Positions 16,722 to 25,591 of a stretch of 60,958 nt of DNA are shown here, in pieces. Made by a program: the position numbers and the translations under genes. Location of the stretch: positions 1-60,958 of the forward strand of contig JASHON010000134.1 in the NCBI GenBank assembly GCA_030041095.1, in the 5' to 3' direction. The stretch is from Terriglobia bacterium (GTDB taxonomy: Bacteria; Acidobacteriota; Terriglobia; UBA7540). Position 1 is the first letter of the stretch. Every line of letters begins with the position of its first letter. Below the pieces are notes generated by a model, which did no database searches, was not told the origin of the DNA, and was given only the letters and a program-made list of their open reading frames with translations.

Positions 16722-19217
16722 TTACGAATTCAGAGCGCTTGCCAACGCTGCTGCGTCACAGCGGACGACGGCTCGGGAGTCAGAGCAGAAGGTCTGGGTC
16801 TCTCCATGCGTCACGCGAATTTCCAGCCGCTCCACACGTGCGTCCGCTGTCGCTACCGGTTGGCCATCAAACGCGAGATAGCTTCCTGAGCAGAGGGCAA
16901 TATCGATGCTTGCTGTCCGCTCGCTCACGGCGGAATAAACAAATCGCGCATCGCTTGTCCATGAATCCACTTTCCAGCCTTGAGCCCCGCTCCCTATGAA
17001 AAACCAGTGGCGCTCGCTTCCACGATTATACCGAAAGGCACGCACGGACCGGTCAGGCGAGGGGCCGGCCATAACCAAACGCCGGGCTTCGTGCGATAAG
17101 TCAGGGAGAGGCTCGAGGATGGCTGTGAACTCCGCAGGCAGGACTGCTTGGGTGGTGAAGCGGACGACGGCCGCCGGCTCCTGACTCCCGTACGCGGGTG
17201 AAACATGACCACGTACTATTTGAGCAGACCAGCCATGAGCCTCAACCGGGAGGATGAGGAAACCTTGGTACGCGCCGCGCAAGCCGGAGTCGGCGACAGG
17301 GCTGAGGGTGAAACCCGGCGGCGTATAGGAAGGAACCAGCCGCGGGGCAAAATGCCAGAAAAGATCCAGCCGGTGTTCGCCTTTGCCTTCCACCACGTCG
17401 CGTACCAGCCAGAATTCACCCTTCCGGTGAAATATGCACCGGCGATGCGTCGCGGGATCATCAAGCCGGCGGTAACCATCGTGGCTGCCAATAAACAGGT
17501 CAAAATATTGGCCGGGAATCCAATTTTCCACCCGGGCTGCCGGCATGGCGCGCCAGGCGAAAGGCCCCGCCGGCTCAGCCTGGCTCAGGTTGTCAAGCTG
17601 TAGCGTGTTGTGCGCTTGAGTGGACCGGAACAGATCGCGCTCTGCGTTGGCGGAGACGTAGCAGAAGGAGCCAGGATCGGTGAGCCACTCGTCGCCGCCC
17701 GCTGAAGCCACGAGGCTCAGAGCGTCAGCGTGAGAGTGGCCGCACCGCCCGGGAATACGCGATGGCGCGCGGATGACGAGTTGGAGCCCAGGCCTCGCAG
17801 ATGCAGCCGCAGGATTTGCGGCGGACGGTGGATCAGACTCGCCATTTGCGCTCGCGCCAGCCATCACGTAGCAACCGCCGTCCGCGAAACTGCGCGAAGC
17901 CGGCGCCAGCGCGGGCGCTTCCAGCGCATCGAAATTCCGCACGCCTTCCGGGCCGAAGAGCCATACGGTTTCTTCCGTTGGATCTCTAAATCCTCGCTTG
18001 AATTCGGGGCGGTGATAGAGCACGCTTCCCAGGCATAACGGATCCAGAAGATGCTCAGCGCGGTTGCGGGCCGGGTCAAACAGGCGGCCGCCGTCATCAT
18101 CGCCGATTCGTGGAGGAGGTCCTGCTTGCGACAGTCCTTGGAGCGCTTCCAGCATCATGATGACCGTCTCGTCCAGTGACTGGGGAATCGGGATTCCGTT
18201 GCGCGCCGCAAGGATTCTGGCATGAAGCAAAAAGTCCAACGCGTACACGTGGTAATAAATCGATTGCTCGAAATGCGTACCATCGGGCTGCACCTGCCGT
18301 CCGGCCTGTTCCAGAACCACGCGCCAGCCCAATTCTCTCCAGCGGGCAGCGGAATGGAAAGACGGGCGGAGCAGTCCTATGAAAAACAACGCAACTCCTT
18401 CTCCGAGCAGATGCGTGTTCGGCGACCAATAAGTGGAAAGATTGCGTTCGATATGCCGGGCGTTCAGCGCCAACGCGCCATCGAGCTCGGCCTGAAGCGC
18501 GCCGGAAAGAGCGGAGCTACCCGAAAGCATGCTGGCGACCCAGAGCCAGGAAAGGCTTCGGAAGGCAATTTCCAGACTACTGGCCCAGTTGATGCCCCAG
18601 GGGTAAGGGTTTTCCTTGCGCCATTGCCGCCATTGGCTGACCAACTCACTCACCCAGCGTGGTTCCTGAGTGAGCACATGCGCCTTGGCCAGAGTAACCA
18701 GGTGCTGATGACGGTTCAGTTCCCAAACAATCTTGTGATCGCCAACCACGTTGTAGTCGAGGAAAGGAATCCGATACCAGGGTTTTCGGGGCGCGCGTTT
18801 CCCGCTGACCCGATCGCGCTGCGTGTCAATGCTGCTGCCCCAGTCCAGTTGTTTGTAGCCCAATAAGTCGAAGCGGTGGCGCAAAATACTGTCAGCCCTG
18901 CTCAGGATTGCTTCGGCTTGCTGCGGAAGACGATCGCGCAGAACCTGCCCAATAAGCTCGACAGAGCCAGCGTCAAAGAAAAACTGCGGAGGAGAGGTTG
19001 CCGCGCTCGTCAGCGGGGTATCGGCGACGGTTCGGTGTGCGTTCTTCTTGACGCCGTTCCGGCGGCGCAGCTCATTCTGAATGGAGCCGGCTCCGAGGCG
19101 CCAAGCCCAGGCATCCCTGCGCTTCCAGACCTCCTGCTTCAGGCGGCTGAACAATTCATCCCACCCCATCGCCCTCAGACGTGAGGCCTTTGCCCTCAGA
19201 GCATTTGGAGGGGACAT
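16722..19217 (-). CDS. Heparinase II/III family protein
   Basis: An 831-residue protein. The N-terminal half is an alpha/alpha-toroid of the alginate-lyase/heparinase II type (NRHQHLVTLAKAH, WGINWASSLEIAFRSLSWLW, NTHLLGEGVALFF, FEQSIYYHVYALDFL). The C-terminal half holds the family signature GRCGHSHADALSLVASAGGD followed by TDPGSFCYVS and the beta-sandwich domain. It would cleave or trim a uronic-acid-containing polysaccharide, or help build a capsule. No signal peptide is evident at the N-terminus (MSPPNALRAKASRLRAMGW), as in many such proteins of capsule clusters. It is the first gene of the minus-strand run and is divergent from glmM with 87 bp between starts. Confidence 0.9.
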   Translation of the reverse strand: MSPPNALRAKASRLRAMGWDELFSRLKQEVWKRRDAWAWRLGAGSIQNELRRRNGVKKNAHRTVADTPLTSAATSPPQFFFDAGSVELIGQVLRDRLPQQAEAILSRADSILRHRFDLLGYKQLDWGSSIDTQRDRVSGKRAPRKPWYRIPFLDYNVVGDHKIVWELNRHQHLVTLAKAHVLTQEPRWVSELVSQWRQWRKENPYPWGINWASSLEIAFRSLSWLWVASMLSGSSALSGALQAELDGALALNARHIERNLSTYWSPNTHLLGEGVALFFIGLLRPSFHSAARWRELGWRVVLEQAGRQVQPDGTHFEQSIYYHVYALDFLLHARILAARNGIPIPQSLDETVIMMLEALQGLSQAGPPPRIGDDDGGRLFDPARNRAEHLLDPLCLGSVLYHRPEFKRGFRDPTEETVWLFGPEGVRNFDALEAPALAPASRSFADGGCYVMAGASANGESDPPSAANPAAASARPGLQLVIRAPSRIPGRCGHSHADALSLVASAGGDEWLTDPGSFCYVSANAERDLFRSTQAHNTLQLDNLSQAEPAGPFAWRAMPAARVENWIPGQYFDLFIGSHDGYRRLDDPATHRRCIFHRKGEFWLVRDVVEGKGEHRLDLFWHFAPRLVPSYTPPGFTLSPVADSGLRGAYQGFLILPVEAHGWSAQIVRGHVSPAYGSQEPAAVVRFTTQAVLPAEFTAILEPLPDLSHEARRLVMAGPSPDRSVRAFRYNRGSERHWFFIGSGAQGWKVDSWTSDARFVYSAVSERTASIDIALCSGSYLAFDGQPVATADARVERLEIRVTHGETQTFCSDSRAVVRCDAAALASALNS

Positions 19218-19304
19218 AAGCTAAACTCATCATAACTTTGGTTTACGGTCTTGGACAATAGCTTGGGGCAGGCAAGAACTTACCCCGTGATACAATTGCA
19301 GCGA

Positions 19305-20663
19305 ATGGCAGACAAACTGGCCCTCTTTGGCACCGATGGCGTGCGCGGCGTCGCGGGCGAGTACCCGCTCGACCGGCCCACTGTGGCGTCGCTCGCTCTG
19401 GCTCTTGCCGGCGAGCTCAAGGACCAAAGCGGCGCCAGCCGGCCTACCGTGCTGCTTGGTGAGGACACGAGGGAATCCAGCCCGTGGCTTATCCGGGCTC
19501 TGGCTGGCGGGTTGGCTGCAGGCGGAGCAACCGTTGCCTATGCGGGCGTTATCACCACTCCCGGCGTCGCGTTCCTGACACGTCATTTGGGTTTTTCCGC
19601 AGGGGTGATGATTTCCGCATCCCACAACCCCTTCGAAGATAATGGAATTAAGGTGCTGTCGAGCACGGGAACCAAGCTGCCCGAATCGGCCGAGCGCCAC
19701 ATCGAGCAAGCCATGTTGGATTCCCGTGCGGCCGGGAAAGAGGTTGCCGATGGGGCCCTTGAGCCGGATCCTTCGTTGCTGGAAACCTATCTTGATTTCC
19801 TGGCTGGTTTAGCGAAGGCGGATGGGCGAGCAACGAGGCTTCCCGTGGTGGCCGATTGCGCCAACGGGGCCGCTTCCGTCGTCTTCCCGAAACTGATGAA
19901 CCGCTTAGGGATGGACGCAAGAATCATCAATGCCAAGCCGGATGGCCGCAATATTAACCTGGATTGCGGATCTCTTCATCCACAAGGCATGGCAAAGGAG
20001 ACGCAAGGCGCCGGAGCCGCGCTTGGCGTTGCCTTTGATGGCGATGCGGATCGGGCTATTTTTGCCACAGCAACGGGCAGAGTCTCCGATGGCGATTGCG
20101 TGCTCTTTGCTACAGCTCCCTTCCTGAACGAACGAAAAAGGCTGACCGGGGGCGCCGTGGTCGGAACCCTCATGACCAACCTTGGACTGGAAATCGCGCT
20201 CAAGTCTCGCCGGATTGGCTTGAAACGAACGCCCGTAGGCGACAAGTTTGTTTTGGAGGAAATGCTCCGCTCGCGCATTAACCTGGGCGGAGAGCCGTCG
20301 GGACACATCATCTTTTCGGACGTTTCACTGGCAGGCGATGGCATCGTGACGCTCATTCAGATGCTACAGCTCCTTGCGGAGTCCGGCCAATCAATGGAAG
20401 TGCTGATACGGCCTTTCAAACCTTATCCCCAGCTCATCCGCAACGTGCGGGTGCGCGAAAAGCCACCCATCGAGGCTGTTCCGCAGGCAGCTTCTGCCCT
20501 GGCTCGCTGCCAGGAAGAATTGGGCGAGCGGGGCCGCGTTGTGGTCCGCTACTCAGGAACAGAGCCGCTGGCGCGCGTGATGGTGGAAGCAGAAGATGCA
20601 GCTCGGGTTGAGTTTCACGCTTCCCGCATCGCTGCCGCAATCGAGCAGGCATTGGGAGGATAG
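19305..20663 (+). CDS. glmM: Phosphoglucosamine mutase
   Basis: A 452-residue alpha-D-phosphohexomutase that converts glucosamine-6-phosphate to glucosamine-1-phosphate for peptidoglycan and LPS precursors. It starts MADKLALFGTDGVRGVAGEYPL. The phosphoserine loop is VMISASHNPFEDNGIK with Ser106 as the active serine. The metal loop is FDGDADRAIF, the sugar loop GGEPSGHIIF, and the phosphate-binding loop RYSGTEPLARVMVE. These and the length are GlmM-specific rather than PGM/PMM. An earlier in-frame start at 19251 would add 18 non-conserved residues. Confidence 0.96.
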   Translation: MADKLALFGTDGVRGVAGEYPLDRPTVASLALALAGELKDQSGASRPTVLLGEDTRESSPWLIRALAGGLAAGGATVAYAGVITTPGVAFLTRHLGFSAGVMISASHNPFEDNGIKVLSSTGTKLPESAERHIEQAMLDSRAAGKEVADGALEPDPSLLETYLDFLAGLAKADGRATRLPVVADCANGAASVVFPKLMNRLGMDARIINAKPDGRNINLDCGSLHPQGMAKETQGAGAALGVAFDGDADRAIFATATGRVSDGDCVLFATAPFLNERKRLTGGAVVGTLMTNLGLEIALKSRRIGLKRTPVGDKFVLEEMLRSRINLGGEPSGHIIFSDVSLAGDGIVTLIQMLQLLAESGQSMEVLIRPFKPYPQLIRNVRVREKPPIEAVPQAASALARCQEELGERGRVVVRYSGTEPLARVMVEAEDAARVEFHASRIAAAIEQALGG

Positions 20664-20895
20664 AAACCGGCCCATTGCCGCCGGGCAACCAGGCTGCGCA
20701 AGCGGCCATCCAACGCGTGGGTGAAGGGCTGTGGCGTGATGCCCGGTCATCTCGCTGCGTTTTTACCGTGCCGTCGGATGTTCTTCCGCTTACGGGGGAT
20801 ATCCCAAAGACAGCGAGTAGCGGGCGGTGCAGAGTTTTCACGCTTCTGAGCATCCGTAAGGCAGCATCGCCGGCCGCGTCGGAAAGAGGGCCAAC

Positions 20896-21711
20896 ATGAG
20901 ACTGACATGGTGCAGGGTGTCTCGCCGAGTGTCTCCATTCTGCCTTCTGACTCTATTGCTCCTGCTTGCCGCCGTCGCGGGTTTTGGCCAAGCCACGCCA
21001 GCCCGGAAGGCTGAAGCGCCGGCCGCGTCAAAAGCAGCGACGCAGATCTCAACTGAGCAGCCGGGTGACGCCATCGCTGTGCCTGCTAACACCCAAATTC
21101 CTTTGGAGCTTACGAGCGCTCTTTCGTCGCGGACCGCATATGTGGGAGAGCCCGTCTATTGCCAGACGGTTTATCCCATAGATATCCATAACCGGATCAT
21201 CATCCCTGTAGGGACCTATGTGCAAGGGAAGATCACGGAAGTTCGTCGTGCTGGCCACATTCACCGCCGTGCCCAACTGGGCCTCCGCTTTGATTCCATG
21301 ATTCTGCCCAGCGGGCTGACGAAGGTATTTGATGGAACGCTTGCCGGCTTCGCAGGAAATGGCAAGGAGGGATTCAACCCCACTGAGTCCAGGATCAAAG
21401 GGCCAGGAGACAAGGGCACAGATGCGGAAACCATTATCATCAGCAGCGCCGAAGGAGCCGGAATCGGCTCGATCGCCGGAATCAGCAGCGGCCACTCCGG
21501 AGCGGGCGCTGCAGCGGGAGCTGCCGGTGGCGCCGTCCTTGGCACCATCTTAACGTTAGCACGAAGAGGAAAAGAACTCACACTTCCTCGTGGGACCAAT
21601 CTTCAGCTCCAGCTTTACCGCCCGCTGGTTTTCTATCGCTATCAGCTTGGGCCTTTGGTGAATTCGCCTTCAGGGCCTGCATTTACGAGGCGTGATCCCG
21701 GTCCGGGATAA
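20896..21711 (+). CDS. Exported TrbI/VirB10-like beta-domain protein of unknown function
   Basis: A 271-residue protein. Residues 1-32 are a signal peptide (CLLTLLLLLAAVAGFGQA). After an Ala/Lys/Glu-rich linker comes DAIAVPANTQIPLELTSALSS, then GEPVYCQTVYPI, IIIPVGTYVQGKITEVRRAG and RAQLGLRFDSMILPSG. These resemble the beta-barrel of TrbI/VirB10 conjugation proteins, where IP.G..v.G.i is typical. A Gly/Ala-rich segment (AGISSGHSGAGAAAGAAGG) follows and may insert in a membrane. No other secretion or conjugation gene lies nearby, so a stand-alone periplasmic or envelope role is more likely. GAGGG precedes the ATG. Confidence 0.65.
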   Translation: MRLTWCRVSRRVSPFCLLTLLLLLAAVAGFGQATPARKAEAPAASKAATQISTEQPGDAIAVPANTQIPLELTSALSSRTAYVGEPVYCQTVYPIDIHNRIIIPVGTYVQGKITEVRRAGHIHRRAQLGLRFDSMILPSGLTKVFDGTLAGFAGNGKEGFNPTESRIKGPGDKGTDAETIIISSAEGAGIGSIAGISSGHSGAGAAAGAAGGAVLGTILTLARRGKELTLPRGTNLQLQLYRPLVFYRYQLGPLVNSPSGPAFTRRDPGPG

Positions 21712-21793
21712 ACGTGGAAACGGGCGGTCCCACGAGGAGTCTTTTGGCTCCTTCAATCTAAACATCTCTCCAAACTTGCCGAAGATCACTTTG

Positions 21794-22261
21794 ATGCCTT
21801 CCGAGCCCGACTTCACGTTTTCGGAAACCGATCTCGCGACAGCCATTCTGGGACTGCGCGAGGCGCTTGGCCGCTCGCAGGAAGTTATGGCGCAGCTTCT
21901 TGGATGCAGCCTGCCGGCCTTGCAGAAGTGGGAAATGGGGATAGCGATCCCCGATGGCGAATGGCTCATTCGCATGTTGCAAATCTGTCCGGACGAGGAG
22001 ACGCGCAACGCGTTTCGCATCCGCGCAGAAAGAAGGGCCGCGCCGCGTCCGCCCTCAGAATCGCGGCTGAAGCGCGTGTGCCGAATGGACGAGAGCCGCC
22101 GGCTGGAAGTACGCAGGATGGTTCATGAGGCGGTGGACACGCTCTGCGCATGCGGCGAGAACGGAATGGACGCCGCGGACAGCCGCCTTGAGGAATTTGC
22201 GGAGAATCTACAGGGCGCTGCGCGACATTTTTCCGCGCATTTGAAGTTGAAGAATAATTGA
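21794..22261 (+). CDS. HTH (XRE/Cro-like) DNA-binding protein
   Basis: A 155-residue protein with a helix-turn-helix at about 15-70: LATAILGLREALGRSQEVMA, then LLGCSLPALQKWEMGIAIPD, the usual Cro/C1-type pattern (QEVMAQLLGCSLPALQKWE). The C-terminal part is charged and helical, and its ligand is unknown. The ATG at 21794 is preferred; an upstream extension to 21692 looks non-conserved. It lies 82 bp after the TrbI-like gene on the same strand and converges on the Gfo/Idh/MocA gene. Confidence 0.7.
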   Translation: MPSEPDFTFSETDLATAILGLREALGRSQEVMAQLLGCSLPALQKWEMGIAIPDGEWLIRMLQICPDEETRNAFRIRAERRAAPRPPSESRLKRVCRMDESRRLEVRRMVHEAVDTLCACGENGMDAADSRLEEFAENLQGAARHFSAHLKLKNN

Positions 22262-22456
22262 CCTGACGCCCTCCAAGGTAGCCGCACACCGCGGGAACCA
22301 TAACGGACGGAAGGCCGCTGGCGGTTGTGACAGTGGCAAACTTTCCCAGATGGCCGCGCGCCGATTCAACGAGCATTCCCCTTCCGGCGACGAGGCAGAA
22401 GCGGGCGCCATCATACCCTCAAAAGCCGGTCGTCGATCGGAGTCAAAAGCAAACGG

Positions 22457-23464
22457 CTACGGCGACTCCCACCGGCCGCTTTCTGCCGACCGGAAAATCG
22501 CGTCGATCACCGACATGTTCGCGATGGCGTTTTCCAAATCAACAGGGACTTCGCCGTGGCCGCGAATTGCCTTGGAAAACGCATCGCCTTGAATCGTATA
22601 TTGGTTGCACACGTCGACCTTCTCTTCCGCCACGCCGCTTCCCAAAACGTCCCGGCCATCGTCAAGAAAGATGCTGCAGGGCCGGTCCGGCGGGGCGTTG
22701 AAGGGAATCGCAATTTCAATGCGTCCCCTGGTTCCAAGGAACTGCATTCGTTGGTAAGGAACAAGCTGAGTGCCGCACGTGAAGACGGAATGGCCGGACG
22801 GAAACTGCAACATGGCCGAAGTGAGCCGGTCAACGTTCCACTCCGGATCGCGCTCGACGAGACCCAGCACCCGCGAAGGCTCTTCTCCGAACATGAATCG
22901 GGAAATATTGACGGGATAGCAGCCAATATCCAGGAGAGCGCCGCCGCCGTATTCAGGAACGTTGCGGACGTTTGAGGCGTCTCGATTGAAGTAGCTGAAG
23001 AAGCCACCGATGGACCGCAATTCGCCGATGCGGCCCGAGCGGACCCACGCGCGCGCCCGAAGCCATTGAGGATGCGTGCGCACCATGAATGCCTCACCCA
23101 TCTTCACCCCGGTGCGGTCTCGAACGCTTAGAAGCTGCTGAGCTTCTTCCGCCCTTAGGCCCATGGGCTTTTCGCACAAAACGTGTTTGCCGGCCTCGGC
23201 TGACTTTGCGGTCCAAGGTACGTGCAAATGATTCGGCAACGGAATATAAACAGCCTCAACGGCAGGATCCGCCAGAAGGTCTTCGTAGGAGCCATAAGCT
23301 TTCGGTATGTTGAGCGAGCGTGCTGCGCCTTCGGCTTTCTTCCTGTCGCGCGATGCGATCGCCACCACTTCCGTCCACTCACCCTTTTGCATGGCCGGAA
23401 TCACCTTGCTGACGGCAATATGCGCAACCCCCAGGACGCCCCAGCGGACTTTATCGATTGCCAA
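22457..23464 (-). CDS. Gfo/Idh/MocA-family NAD(P)-dependent oxidoreductase
   Basis: A 335-residue dehydrogenase. The Rossmann domain is at the N-terminus (VRWGVLGVAHIAVSKVIPAM, then EVVAIASRDRKKAEGAARSL), followed by YIPLPNHLHVPWTAKSAEAGKHVLCEKP with the family EKP lysine, then an alpha/beta substrate domain with GGGALLDIGCYPVNISRF (DxGxxxxH-like segment). The substrate is a sugar or cyclitol that cannot be predicted. TTG is the start; GGAGG 6 nt upstream supports it. It lies downstream of the PP2C phosphatase gene. Confidence 0.88.
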   Translation of the reverse strand: MAIDKVRWGVLGVAHIAVSKVIPAMQKGEWTEVVAIASRDRKKAEGAARSLNIPKAYGSYEDLLADPAVEAVYIPLPNHLHVPWTAKSAEAGKHVLCEKPMGLRAEEAQQLLSVRDRTGVKMGEAFMVRTHPQWLRARAWVRSGRIGELRSIGGFFSYFNRDASNVRNVPEYGGGALLDIGCYPVNISRFMFGEEPSRVLGLVERDPEWNVDRLTSAMLQFPSGHSVFTCGTQLVPYQRMQFLGTRGRIEIAIPFNAPPDRPCSIFLDDGRDVLGSGVAEEKVDVCNQYTIQGDAFSKAIRGHGEVPVDLENAIANMSVIDAIFRSAESGRWESP

Positions 23465-23496
23465 AATACCTCCCTTGCTGTATGACTGAGGCCCCG

Positions 23497-24357
23497 CTAC
23501 TGCGGCTCACCGGATTCCATCACTTCTGCCAAAATAACGGTGATATTATCCGGACCGCCGTGTTCGTTCGCCCGCGCCACCAGTTGTTCTGCCTTAGCCC
23601 AAAGCGAGACCGGCAAACCGAGGACTTGGTTGATTTCCGCCAGGTCCACCACCTTGTAAAGGCCGTCGCAGCAAAGCATCAGGAGATCACCGGCCGCGAG
23701 CGGGCTATCCGTCAGCGCCACGTGAACTTGCGCTTGAGCGCCTACGGCCTGTGTGAGCATATCGCGGATATGCTCACTCACTTCCGCGGCCCCGCTTTCC
23801 GAACCGAGAAGATTTCCCACCGTCTGATCCTGAGTGAGCCGAGAGAGCTCTCCCTTGCGAAACAGGTATGCCCGGGAATCGCCGACGTGGGCCACCACTG
23901 CGGCGCCTTCCACGAGCCATGCCGCCGTCAAAGTGGTGCCCATCCCATGAAGTTCCGATTGCTCGCCAGCCCTTGTGTAAACAGTCCCATTCACTGCCTC
24001 CACGGCGCGCTCCAGCTCAATTTGCGGCCCTTCAACCGGCATCTTGCCTTCCGCTGTGCGGTTCATCAGTTCCTGAGAGAGCGTTAAGAGGGACAAACTG
24101 CTTGCCACTTCGCCCGATTGGTGGCCGCCCATTCCATCCGCAATGGCAAGGACGACTCCCGCAGGACCCAGATTGAACACGCTCGCCATCTGGCCGTCAT
24201 ACTGAGCCCGGTCGTCGAGAGAGAGTACAAGGCATCGGTCCTCATTGTTCTGGCGTTTCCGGCCTACGTCCGTGCAAGTGGCGACGGAGAGCCAGAGGCC
24301 AGGCGGCGCCGGCGCCCCGCTCCCTTCTGAAAATGCTCTTGGAAAGTCAGTAGACAA
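23497..24357 (-). CDS. PP2C-type Ser/Thr protein phosphatase
   Basis: A 286-residue soluble PPM/PP2C phosphatase. Metal-binding and active-site motifs appear in order: GRKRQNNEDRCLV (Arg and Asp), LAIADGMGGHQSGE (Asp), GMGTTLTAAW, VVAHVGDSRAYLF, LMLCCDGLY (Asp-Gly) and HGGPDNITVILAE (Asp). No transmembrane segment is seen. Enzymes like this reverse Hanks-type kinase phosphorylation, but no kinase gene is present in this window. TTG is the start codon, with GAGG about 5 nt before it; other starts are possible. Confidence 0.93.
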   Translation of the reverse strand: MSTDFPRAFSEGSGAPAPPGLWLSVATCTDVGRKRQNNEDRCLVLSLDDRAQYDGQMASVFNLGPAGVVLAIADGMGGHQSGEVASSLSLLTLSQELMNRTAEGKMPVEGPQIELERAVEAVNGTVYTRAGEQSELHGMGTTLTAAWLVEGAAVVAHVGDSRAYLFRKGELSRLTQDQTVGNLLGSESGAAEVSEHIRDMLTQAVGAQAQVHVALTDSPLAAGDLLMLCCDGLYKVVDLAEINQVLGLPVSLWAKAEQLVARANEHGGPDNITVILAEVMESGEPQ

Positions 24358-24583
24358 AAACCTCGTCCCTTTCAGATGCCGTCAAAATTCGGGTAGCAGC
24401 TCCTGGGTTCTCACGCCCTCGCGCCCCTTCGGGAAGCCGGTATGCGCCAGCAGGCGGTCGCGTGAGGTGGTCCTTCTCGCCCTAACGGGTGTCACAGAGC
24501 GCCGTAGCCGGCTGCCCTGTCTTGGAAGAGCATAGCATGGAAGCGGGACGATGCAACGGGTTACCAAGTGAGGGAATCTCCCG

Positions 24584-25591
24584 TCACGCCGAGTGGGCAA
24601 CGTCGAGCACGGCGGAGCCGCGGATGGCGTCGTTTTTGAGGGAGTTGAGGGCGCGGTTGGAATCCCGCAGCGGGTAAGTTTCAATGTGGGTGTGGATGGG
24701 TATTTCGGCCGCAATGCGTAGAAACTCTTCGCCGTCTTGCCGCGTATTGTTGGCCACACTACGGACTACTCGCTCGCCGTAAAGCAGGCGGTAATCGAGT
24801 GGCGGCGTAGGGCTCATGTGAATGCCGGCGAGCGCCAGCGTGCCGCCCTTCTTCAGCGCTTTGAGGGCCACCGGCACCAGTTCGCCTGCTGGAGCGAAAA
24901 TGATGGCAGCATCAAGCCTCTCCGGCGGCTCACCCATCGCCCCGCCCGCCCAGTGCGCGCCCATCTCCAGAGCCAGCCTCTGATGCCGCTCATCTCGCGT
25001 CGCTGCATAGACCGCAATGTTCCAGTAATTCGCTACCTGGATGGCCACGTGAGCCGCCGATCCGAAGCCGTAAAACCCCAGCCGGCCACCCGGCTGGATT
25101 CCCGAAAGGCGCAAGGCACGGAACCCAATGATACCGGCGCAAAGCAACGGCGCTGCCTGGTTATCCGCAAAACCTTCCGGAATGCGGTAGGTGAAGGACT
25201 CGTCCGCCAGGGCAAACTCGGCGTAACCGCCATCGACGGTATATCCAGTGAATTCCGCGTTGTCACAAAGGTTCTCTTGACCCGCACGGCAATACTCACA
25301 GTGCCCGCAAGTATGATGCAGCCACGCCACACCGACTCGGTCACCTGCGTGATACCGCTGGACGCCCGCGCCCACTTTTTCCACCACTCCTACGATCTGG
25401 TGCCCGGGAATCAGCGGCAGGCGGCGTACCGGCAGCTCCGCCTCAATCACGTGAAGATCCGTGCGGCAGACGCCGCACGCCGAGACACGCACCAGGACCT
25501 GGCCACGCTCCGGCTTCGGAATCTCGACGTCGCCAAAGTGAAGAGGGTTTGATTCAATGGGCGCTGTCGCACGTAGAACGTTGGCTTTCAT
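24584..25591 (-). CDS. Zinc-dependent alcohol dehydrogenase family protein
   Basis: A 335-residue medium-chain dehydrogenase. Catalytic zinc ligands are in GVCRTDLHV (Cys) and [12 protein letters not shown] (His). The structural zinc cluster is [17 protein letters not shown] (four Cys). The Rossmann fold has the unusual [17 protein letters not shown], as in AdhA-like acidobacterial and actinobacterial enzymes. The start overlaps the uvrA stop by 4 nt (ATGA), which suggests translational coupling. The alcohol or aldehyde substrate is unknown. Confidence 0.92.
   Translation of the reverse strand: MKANVLRATAPIESNPLHFGDVEIPKPERGQVLVRVSACGVCRTDLHVIEAELPVRRLPLIPGHQIVGVVEKVGAGVQRYHAGDRVGVAWLHHTCGHCEYCRAGQENLCDNAEFTGYTVDGGYAEFALADESFTYRIPEGFADNQAAPLLCAGIIGFRALRLSGIQPGGRLGFYGFGSAAHVAIQVANYWNIAVYAATRDERHQRLALEMGAHWAGGAMGEPPERLDAAIIFAPAGELVPVALKALKKGGTLALAGIHMSPTPPLDYRLLYGERVVRSVANNTRQDGEEFLRIAAEIPIHTHIETYPLRDSNRALNSLKNDAIRGSAVLDVAHSA

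Noticed and set aside
20664-20895. Riboswitch before the TrbI-like gene
   Set aside because: GC-rich hairpin-like sequence but no recognised aptamer core.
20896-21711. TrbI/VirB10-like protein as evidence for a conjugative element
   Set aside because: No other transfer, relaxase or integrase gene; likely a stand-alone envelope protein.
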